NCBI RefSeq assembly: GCF_033473495.1
Contig: NC_088939.1
Coordinates: forward strand, 4,464,001 to 4,528,000
Source of the DNA: Cercospora beticola
Taxonomy: Eukaryota; Ascomycota; Dothideomycetes; Mycosphaerellales; Mycosphaerellaceae
DNA length: 64,000 bases
Reading direction: 5' to 3'
Position numbers and translations under genes: made by a program. Shown here piece by piece: positions 55,881-64,000 of the stretch (positions are counted from its first letter, which is position 1; each line of letters starts with the position of its first letter). Under the pieces are notes generated by a model that was given only the letters and a program-made list of their open reading frames with translations, was not told the origin of the DNA and ran no database searches.

Positions 55881-57169
55881 CAGAGTAGCCGCAATCGCCT
55901 CGTAGCTAACTCTAACTACGCTAATAGAAGTTTAATCCTTTCTTAGATTCGCGAACTTCTACTATCGATTTATCTTCGGATATTCGAGAGTTATAGTACC
56001 TTTAATAGCGCTATTAAAGAGTATAAAGGATAGAAAGAAGCTAGGGCTAATTAAGTAGGAAGCAGCTAAGAAGCAGGCGTTCTATAAGCTAAAGAATCGA
56101 TTTTAGACTATATCGCTACTAAGGTACTTTAACTCTACGCTACGCCTACGAGTCGAAACCGACGCTTCCGACTTCGTAGTAGCCGGTATCCTAAGCTAAC
56201 TATTCGAAGCGGAATAGTATCTAATTGCCTTCTTCTTATAGAAGATAATTAACGCTAAATATAACTACGAGGTTTATAATAAGGAACTACTCGTAGTAGT
56301 TAAAGTATTTAAGGCGTAGCGACTATACCTCGAAGGCGCTACGTATAAGGTTAAGGTACTTATTAATTACGCTAACCTTAAGGGATTTATAGGCGTTAAG
56401 TAGTTAATAGGTAGATAAGTAAAGTAGGCGATATTCCTCGCTCTCTTTAATTTTACTATTAGCTATCGGGCTAGTAAGCTTAACCTAGCCGATACGCTAT
56501 CTAGACGTAGCGACTACGTACGAGAGGCGAAGGAGATAAGCAACCTCCTACTATTACTATAGTAGAAACTCTAGGTATAGAGCACTATACCTATAAGCGG
56601 CCTAGTTATTACCCGTATAAAAGCTACTTACTAGGCTTAGTTAGACACTCTAAAGGTAGTTATAGCGGTAGTTAAGAGCAGAGGAGTAGCGCTACCCGAT
56701 AGTAGGTATATTATAGCAGCGGCTAACCGTTCGGTTCGTCCGTTTAGCTTTGCTCTACTCTTACGAGTTACTAGCGCTATTACTACGTAAGAGTAGCCGT
56801 ACGCTAACGTCTCGGATATAATTGTTAGGTATACTACTATATTAGTATAGCTCGATCCGAAAGCAAAAGTACTATATAAGTAGGCCGAACGCGAAGGCGT
56901 AGCGAGCGAGAAATATACTATTAAGGACGGCTATATATACCGGGAAGAGGCTCTATACCTGCCGAACGACCTAGTATTATAGACGTAGGTAATCCGTATA
57001 TACTACGACGATATCCTAGTAGGCTATTTTAGTAAGGATAAGATAGTAGAGTTAGTTAAGCGGAAGTACTAGTAGCCGGAGGTTAGTAACGATATAAGGT
57101 AGTACGTCGAGTAGTATAGTAGCTATTAGAAAGCAAAGGCGAGGCGCTATCGCCTCTATAGCGAGATAG

Positions 57170-58260
57170 CTACGCTCCTACTACCTAACTATCCTTAGAA
57201 GGATTTATCTATAGACTTTATTACGGATCTTCTACCTAGTAAGTAGAACGGCCGTATCTTCGACGCGATCCTTATAATCGTAGACTATTACTCGAAGATA
57301 GTAACTTTCGTCCGAACGACAAAGCGCTATACTAGCGTAGAGCTTACGGATATCCTAATTAACGAGGTAATACGACTACGTAGCATACTAGCTAGTATCG
57401 TAAGCGATAGAGGCTTAGTCTTTACTAGCTAGTTCTAGTTAGACTTCTACTACGAGACGTATATTAAACGTAGGCTAAGTACTATATTCTATCCGTAGAC
57501 TAATAGTTAAACCGAGCGTATAAACTAGACGCTTAAGTAGTACCTACGTATCTATTATAGCGAGCGATAGGACGACTAGGCGTCTATTCTATCGTTAGCA
57601 GAATTCGTATATAATAATAGTACGAATACTACGCTTAAGATATCGCTATTTCGAGTAGTATATAGGTTTAATCTAGACCTTTCTATAGAAACGCGTAAGA
57701 GGGATATAGGCGAAGCTTAGGACGCGCTTTTTCGGAGAGAGGTACTAGTAGTAAAGGATACTATAGAGAGGTTAAAGCGGAACTACGAAGAGCTAACTAA
57801 GCGCTAGTAATAAGTAAGCGAATCTTAGGCTAAGTACTTTAATTAGAAGTACTAGCCGATAGAATTTAAGGTTAGCGACTTAGTCCTATTATCTATAAAG
57901 AACCTCTAGTTAAAGGTACTATCGAAGAAGCTAGCGGACAAATTTGCTAGACTATTTAAGGTTATTAACGTAGTCGGAAAGCAGGCGTACCGCCTAGCTC
58001 TACTAACCGGCTCGCGGATCTATAATATCTTCTATATATCCCTCTTAGAACTCTAGCGAAGTAGCGATACGTAGGATACTAGCCTACTACTCGTAGACGA
58101 GCAAGGCGAATAGAAAGTCGAGAGGATACTAGAAAGCCGTATAGAGAAAGGCGTAAAGAAGTACCTAGTTCGATAGCGTAGGTAGCTAGAGGAATACGAT
58201 ACCTAGGAGCCGATAGAATATATCGGAGATTATAAGGCACTTAACGTATTCGAGGCGTAA
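57170..58260 (+). pseudogene. Integrase core and chromodomain of nested chromovirus
   Basis: Integrase core begins with SIDFITDLLPS and continues through VDYYSKIV and VSDRG, the expected D,D regions, with stops. After the GPY-like region (SLLEL, about 58040) comes the chromodomain with ILESRIEKG, KKYLVR and EEYDT. Confidence 0.75.
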
Positions 58261-58329
58261 CGCGAAACTAAGCAGCCCGTACGTAAGGCGAAACTACGGA
58301 AGAAATAGTAATACTAGTAGTTAGTAGAA

Positions 58330-59700
58330 TAGCAGAAAATTCTAAGAATTCTAAACGCTAAGTATCGCTAAGATACGAGAACTGCTAAGATACGAGAATT
58401 TAGAAAACTAAGACGTTATAAGAGGAGAGAAAGTATTTATTTATAGTACTCGTAGGTATAGCGTATACTACGCGTAATAGAAGTATATAGCCTAGAGCTA
58501 GCGAGACGTAAGAGTACTACGAGAGCCTAGTAGAAGAAGAGCGCGAAGCCTATAGGCTACTCGCCGCCTACGCCTAAGTCTATATTATTATCCTCCTTCT
58601 TACTCTTCTTCTTATTATCTACCTCGAGCTTAGAGAGCTCTTTCTTATTCTAAGTAGACTAGCCGGAGTAGGTAGAGGCGACGGCGAGGTCTAGAGCCTC
58701 GCTAGAGGCGCTAAGTAGGCGGAGCTTCTATTATACGAATTAGTACTATACGAGACAAGTAAGCGACTAGTAGGATATAAGATATATCTTATACTTAAGC
58801 TCGAATATACCGCGCTAGATAGCGAGGCCTATACTCGTCGCTACGAGCTCGTTAGTAGAGGGCATACTAGTAGCTAGCGCCTCGCTAGCCTTCTTCGGCG
58901 TAGAGAAGATACTAGCGGACTTGCCCGAGTTGCTCTATAGGCGCTTAAGAGTAGTAGTAATAGCCTCGCCTACGTTATTAAGGCAGTAGCGGAGCTACTA
59001 GTAGCGTATAGCGTACGTACTCGCCCGTAGTAGATAGCGGTAGTAGCGCGCGCGCTGCGCCTACTTTATAAGATCGGGATTAGTAATACGGACATACTTA
59101 TAGTTAGACCTAGCGTAGCGAATATAGTTTAGCTACTAGCCGAGCTTTATATTACTATTATAGCGTAGCTCGACGGCTAGGTATAAGGAGTTAGTAGACT
59201 CGAAGTATATAATACGTATACGAACCGCGCGACTTACGATCTACGAGGTATAGAAGGTAGCGCTAGTAGTCGTTATCCTCTGCCTTCGGTAGGTCGTCTA
59301 CTATACGAGAGAGGTAGTTAGCGGCCGGAGCGGCGGGAGCGGCGGTAGCTCTTCTTAGAGGTATATTACTTATAAGTCGCGTACGAGGATAGTACTAGAT
59401 AGTTAAGTATATAGTGCGAGCTAGATACGATAAGCTTACTAAATATAGATAGTTAATAGAGAAAATACGCGAAGGGCATACGACGAATTTATAGTATACC
59501 GGCGCCTTATAGCGCGAGCGCCGATAGTACGTACTATTAATAAGCCTATTACTACGGAGAGTTGCTATATAGTAACTAGCTACGAACTAAAGCTCGACTT
59601 AATATTTACGTACGTAAGAAGCAGTACGAACGTACTAGATACTATACTAAGACGACGGAAATATATAGTCTCCTCTACGAGCTAAAGTAGCTCTATTAGA
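58330..59700 (-). pseudogene. Possible antisense open region in the nested chromovirus
   Basis: Between the chromodomain and 3' LTR the minus strand has a frame that is open except for TAG/TAA codons over several hundred bases (about 58980-58480), with protein-like segments such as STPKKASEALATSMPSTNEL and KKELSKLEVDNKKKSKKEDN. The plus strand is not coding-like here. Some LTR elements carry antisense frames, so this is possible but unproven. Confidence 0.35.
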
Positions 59701-59713
59701 GAGAGGAGATAGT

Positions 59714-59908
59714 TATAAGAGCTAGAGATATATAGCTCGAGAGGCGTAGCTTATTAGACGTTAAGGCATAACGGCTAGTACCGCTTATACTTAGCGCTAG
59801 ATAAAAGTATATAGAACGTATATAAACTAACGAGGTAAGAATTATTCTTAATATCTCTAGATAGGGAGTCTAGAGGCGCTTAATATATTACTATATTCTA
59901 CTCTTATA
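59714..59908 (+). repeat. 3' LTR of nested chromovirus
   Basis: 195 bases from TATAAGAG to CTCTTATA, pairing with 53105-53299. Confidence 0.9.
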
Positions 59909-59913
59909 ATAGC
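59909..59913. repeat. Target-site duplication of nested element, right (ATAGC)
   Basis: Second ATAGC copy; copy A sequence resumes directly after it (TTAGGCAGG), matching copy B after 1218. Confidence 0.92.
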
Positions 59914-61551
59914 TTAGGCAGGGTCGGTAGCTAGAGGATTAGCTCGTCTAGAGTCGGCAGCTAGAGGATTAGCTCGTCTAGCGGCTAGCGGCTCTAGTAT
60001 ACGACTACCGGCTAGCTACTATTATTCTACGACTTCTAGTAGAGGAGTACGTTCTAGGTATAGAGGGACCGAGTCTCTATCTACTACCTACTTAGCTACT
60101 ATTATAGTACGGGCAGCTAGAATAAGCGGTAGTAAAGAATTGCGGCGTTAGTAACTACGACCTATAGCTCTCGTAAGTAGTAGATAGTCGTTCCTACGTC
60201 TACGACGCTATACATTTCTATACGGTCCTACGTACTCGCTATAGAGTCCGTTTCTACTAAAACTACCGAGTAGTCTCTACTAGTATTATTAGTATAGGTT
60301 ATTATAAACTAGTTTACGAACTAGTTCTTACTAGTTCTCTATTTCCGCCGTTACTAGTATCGGACTCGGTAAAGGCGTTATATAGACGTAAACGACTAGT
60401 AATTTAACGGCCGCGAGGACGGGAGTCTCGATAGACGGCTATAGTAGGGAGATCGAGAAGTGCTCTAGAGTTCGTAGTTCTAAGCTAGAGGGCTTAGATT
60501 ATAGCTACTACTTAGATAAGTTAGTAGGAGGAGAGCGCTTAACGGACGTATTAGATAGAGTTTCTTATAGCTATTCTTATAAAGTCTTAGGCTACTAAAA
60601 TAGCGGGCCGTACGCGTCTAGCTATAGAGGCTATAAACGCGAACGCGAGTATAAACGCGGTAAGGATTTAGTACGTACGGCGCAGTTAGCTCGGTTTGCG
60701 CGTCTGCGATTACGTACTATACTACGTCGAATCTCGTTTAGCGAGCGGATAGGTCGATAGCGGATAACTACCTAAGGAATATCGTTAAGAGCTAAGCCTT
60801 CTTCTTATTATACGTTAGGTACTACGTCCTAGATAGCGACTAGTTCGCGATACTACGGCAACTCTTAGACTAGCGGAAGATTTAAGAGTACGACTTTTAC
60901 TATAGTCGTAATAGAAGAGGAGTTTACTACCTAATCCTATAGAAATCCTAGACGAGAGGTACCGCGTTTAGCTAACTCTATAGCTAGTTCGTATTCGTTT
61001 AGAGTAGGGTAGTATATCGTTAAGAAGTCTACGAGCTTTTTTAAGGCTAGCTTTTAGCGTCTAATATATATTAAAAGATTATCCTTCTTAAGGAAGGCTT
61101 TAAATAAAAAAGCAAGAGTAAGAGACGTAGCGTTAATATCGGGCAGGTCCTAATTCGCTAGAGTAGGTAGGTCTAGACGTAGTATTTAGTAGGAGAAGTC
61201 TAGTACGCTATAAGAGCCGTTATTAAGCGTATCTAACGACTGCCGAATTAGACGTTATATAAATTAAGATAGGACTACGGGGCCGTCGCGAGCTACGTAC
61301 GGCCGGTATAGAGGCAAATAGAAGCGCTACGAAGGCAGACGCGTTACTAAATTATATAGTACTTAATATTAGTATAGTATACTATCTCTTTCTCGTATTC
61401 GTCCGGTCTTAGTACGCGACGCGTTCCGATTAGACGTCCGAGACGTATAGATCGTAGTACTTAAGATCGGCGAGATACGAGTAGAGTCGTTCGTCGGAGT
61501 TAAATATATCTTTCGAACGAGTTTAAGAAAGAACCTCCGATACTACTAGTT

Positions 61552-61705
61552 TGCTACGTCTAGGACGAATAAGCTATAAGCGGTAAAGTATATATCGATT
61601 CTATATATCTACTAACTACTATCTAAAGGAGGTACCGGCCGCTAAGGTACCGGCTGCTAAGTATAGCTAGTATAGTAGCGGCGGCTATACGGTTATACTA
61701 TAATA
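61552..61705 (-). repeat. 5' LTR of Gypsy copy A
   Basis: 154 bases; the plus-strand start TGCTACG keeps the original TG that is TA in the other two LTRs. Confidence 0.88.
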
Positions 61706-61710
61706 TACTT
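61706..61710. repeat. Target-site duplication, right (TACTT)
   Basis: Matches TACTT at 41953-41957. Confidence 0.85.
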
Positions 61711-64000
61711 ACTCTATTTAAAAGAGGTAGACTAGCGTATAAGAATTATCTATCTATCTATATATTATAAGAGTTAAACTAGAGGCTCTAAGATAACTAA
61801 GAGATAAATCTTACTACTAGACTATAGAGGCTATATCTCTATATAATTATATAGAATAGTAGAGGTATAGAGCTAATATATTACTTTAGTTAGACTTTAG
61901 AGGAAAGTAGCCTTAGGTACCCCTACGATAATAAGGTAGTTCCGAGCTAGCTAGACCGATTAGTAGGTAGGTAGAGTCTCGTAGTAGTATAGAAGAGGTA
62001 GGTAATAGACCTAAGTACCTAAAAGTATATTCTTAGGCCTAGTAAAGTTAGGTTAATATAGAGTAGAAAGCCGGTTAGAGTAGATAGCGACGGCGACTCT
62101 AGCTAATTAGACGCCGAGAAATACCTCTAAACTATATAAGAGAATATAGAGAATATAGAAATCGATTATTCTATAGTCTTAGTAGCCTTCTCGCTATTAT
62201 TATCGTCGGAAGTTATATCGCTAGTATAATTAAGCGTAGGCTTAACGTTAATAGCCTCTTCTATAGCGTAGTTCGTATACTCTATTAGGTAATAAGGTTA
62301 TAAGATAGTAGCTAGATTAGAGATATCTAGCTTAATAGCTTCTAAGTATTTAATATCGTTATCTTATACTTAGTAGTTCTAGTATAACTTCGTTAACTTA
62401 GTAGCTCGCGTAGCGCTTAGTCGATTGCGTTTCTTAGTATAAATAATACCGAAGGCACTCTAATTACGCTTAGTAGAGCCTATAGATATCCGGATCGATA
62501 AAGCTTTCTTTATAAGCTTTATAAGCTAAGGATCCTTCTAAATACTCGATATAGACTATAAGGTAAATACGTCGGTATACTTCTAGTTAGCTTTACTCTA
62601 CCGAGCGAGCTTAATATATTTCTACTACTATTAAGGAAGATTATCGCCCTATATCTTAATCGGTACGCTAAGTCTCTAGTCGCTATTTAAGGCTATATTT
62701 ACCTAGATTATCTATAAGCTTACGTAGCTCTATTTCTATATATACTATCTAGCTATAAGGTAATTAAGAGTTATAGATAGCTTATTATTCGTATAAGTAC
62801 TACTTAATCGCCTTTTACTTATTCGATATTAGAGAGCTATTCTATTTAGCTCGTTCGAATAGGTTACTAAAGTACGCTATAAGCGTAAGAGAGTAATTAA
62901 GTACGATCTCGTCGTAGCGTAAACTTAAGGCTTAGCGTAGTTCGTTTAGTAACCTAATAGGACTAGTCTTAAAACTAGTTATAATAGTAGAGTCGATCTT
63001 AAGCTAGAATAGCCTCTTTTTAAGTAGGTTAAATACTAGATAAACTACTAATATTAGTAGCTTATTTGCCTCTAATTAAATAGTTACTTTAAGTAGTAGA
63101 TTAAAGAGCTTAAGGAGATAGTCTACTATAGGCTATAGGCCTAGTAGGTTATAGTAGTCTAATATCTCCTTAAAGACTATCTTCTATCTACTATTAAGCT
63201 TCTAAAGTAGATTATCCGAGTTAGTTAGGAAGGCCTTAATTGCTTTCTTTATAGTATTAAGAAACTTAAGAAGCTCGACGGTACCTTACTAGCGCGTATA
63301 GCTAGATAGTCTCGGTTTAGTCTATATAAGCTTCTTATTCTATAACTATTTCTATATACGTATATATAATAGTCTATAAGCCTTAATCTAGCGTATAATA
63401 CTCTTCGTAATTTAAAGCTAGTACTTAATTATATTATTTAATTGCTAGTCTATACTAATAAAGTTTATATAGTACGAGAAATAGATAATATACTTAATCT
63501 ATAGATAATCTTTATAGATAAACTAAGTAGTAGTTTTATTATTCGAGGCGCTATCTAGATAGACGGCTAAGATCTATATATTATTAGATTCGGCTTAATC
63601 GATAATAAGCTTTAGCTACTAAAAAATATATTTACCTATTATTAACTTAGTATCTATCTTAACGTAAGAGTATAGCTAGGACTTCGAATATATATAAATT
63701 AGTAGATTAAGAACGTACTAACTCCGAAGGTTTAACTAGCCGTCGCTAATTAGAGTAACGCTCTCGTAATTAGTAGGCTTACTAATATCGTTCTATAGAA
63801 GTTTCGTATCTTTGCGATCTACTTTATCTAATAGTATACTAGATAAGGTAGGTCTAGATAGTAGACGCTAGTTAACTCCGAGAAGCTTAAAAACCTTTAA
63901 GAGATTAGCGTTCTAGCCTATATTAAGCTCCTTCGTATTATCGAAAATATAGGTATACTAAGTATAATTAAGAGCGACCTTTAGCTCGATAGTAAGACTT
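61711..64000 (-). mobile_element. hAT-type transposon remnant (RIP-mutated, truncated by window end)
   Basis: On the minus strand at about 62510-62410 the sequence reads ISIGSTKRN-stop-SAFGIIYTKKRNRLSATRA, matching the conserved S.ERNWSAFGFIHTKKRNRL-type segment of the hAT C-terminal dimerisation domain, with the stop where Trp (TGG) is expected. The following acidic tail ends near 62,170. Upstream minus-strand sequence to 64,000 would be the rest of the transposase. Terminal inverted repeats were not found in the window; the far end is outside it. Confidence 0.6.

Larger units (their letters stand above)
53105..59908 (+). mobile_element. Nested Gypsy chromovirus, 6.8 kb (RIP-mutated)
   Basis: Complete plus-strand element inserted in Gypsy copy A, with 195-base LTRs and an ATAGC target duplication. 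In order: gag at about 53480-54700 with a CCHC zinc knuckle whose four ligands are all now Tyr codons (54447-54488); protease region; reverse transcriptase at about 55280-55880 with YLDDILIYS intact; RNase H at about 56080-56520; integrase at about 57170-57720; and a chromodomain at about 58100-58260 (VERILESRIEKG, KKYLVR, EEYDT). The chromodomain after the integrase places it among chromoviruses. About 1.4 kb lie between the chromodomain and the 3' LTR. A purine-rich tract (GAGAGAGGAGATAG) precedes the 3' LTR. All frames contain stops. Confidence 0.9.
41958..61705 (-). mobile_element. Complete Gypsy LTR retrotransposon, copy A, about 12.9 kb without its nested insert (RIP-mutated)
   Basis: Minus-strand element bounded by 154-base LTRs (41958-42111 as 3' LTR, 61552-61705 as 5' LTR) and a TACTT target duplication. 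Reading the minus strand: a gag region from about 61550 to 52000 that is interrupted by the chromovirus at 53105-59908; reverse transcriptase at about 50300-49550 with the fungal-Gypsy pattern GRAIVDIYSLNK and a degraded YxDD box at about 49600; RNase H at about 49300-48650; integrase at about 48350-47450 with the RDP segment and core; an integrase C-terminus with chromodomain-like sequence (about 47300-46930, with FKIERLLDRRT and YLVK); and a further open region to 42130. Stops are scattered throughout, nearly all TAG/TAA. A polypurine tract (GAGAGGGAAGTAAT on the minus strand) abuts the 3' LTR. Confidence 0.85.

Noticed and set aside
1..64000. CRISPR array, bacterial operon or phage elements
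   Set aside because: The window is eukaryotic (spliceosomal introns, intron-bearing tRNA, RIP); no regularly spaced repeats of that kind are present.

Overview
The window reads as a filamentous ascomycete (Pezizomycotina) chromosome segment. Evidence: short GT..AG introns of about 50-110 bases, fungal-type genes (fungal LCB1, PAH1, tannase, DHA1-type MFS, GH3 glucosidase), and repeat blocks carrying saturated repeat-induced point mutation (RIP). A plant-associated Dothideomycete would fit the mix of tannase, glucosidase, a small secreted protein and 'gene island in a RIP sea' architecture, but that placement is inference.

Layout. (1) Bases 1-about 3,430 are RIP-mutated DNA holding the 5' part of a minus-strand Gypsy retrotransposon (LTR 2846-2999), cut by the window edge. 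(2) About 3,430-40,060 is a gene island of normal composition: lipin-type phosphatidate phosphatase (-); FN3/coiled-coil membrane protein (+); aldehyde dehydrogenase (+); cytoplasmic TrpRS (-) divergent from a PRELI/Ups-type mitochondrial protein (+); Maf-type pyrophosphatase (-) divergent from an NADP-dependent double-bond reductase (+); a 3.3-kb stretch of decayed minus-strand genes; tannase/feruloyl esterase (+); MFS transporter (+); JmjC/KDM8-like protein (-); secreted GH3 beta-glucosidase with five introns (-); intron-containing tRNA-Glu(CTC) (+); serine palmitoyltransferase subunit LCB1 (-); and a small secreted protein (+) next to the right repeat block. (3) About 40,060-64,000 is RIP-mutated DNA: an unclassified repeat, then a roughly 12.9-kb minus-strand Gypsy element (41958-61705, 154-bp LTRs, 5-bp target duplication) into which a 6.8-kb plus-strand Gypsy chromovirus (53105-59908, 195-bp LTRs, 5-bp target duplication) has inserted, then a minus-strand hAT-type transposase remnant.

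How the genes work together. PAH1 (diacylglycerol synthesis), the PRELI protein (mitochondrial phospholipid transfer) and LCB1 (sphingoid base synthesis) are all lipid-homeostasis housekeeping genes, though nothing shows they are co-regulated. Tannase, MFS transporter and GH3 glucosidase are the extracellular/plant-polymer side. The most unusual items are the nested, fully RIP-mutated elements whose structure can still be read (including an empty insertion site in the other copy), two extra open regions inside those elements with no standard retroviral role, and a decayed minus-strand gene at about 21.7-23.1 kb whose frame breaks coincide with short tandem duplications of 4, 14 and 7 bases.
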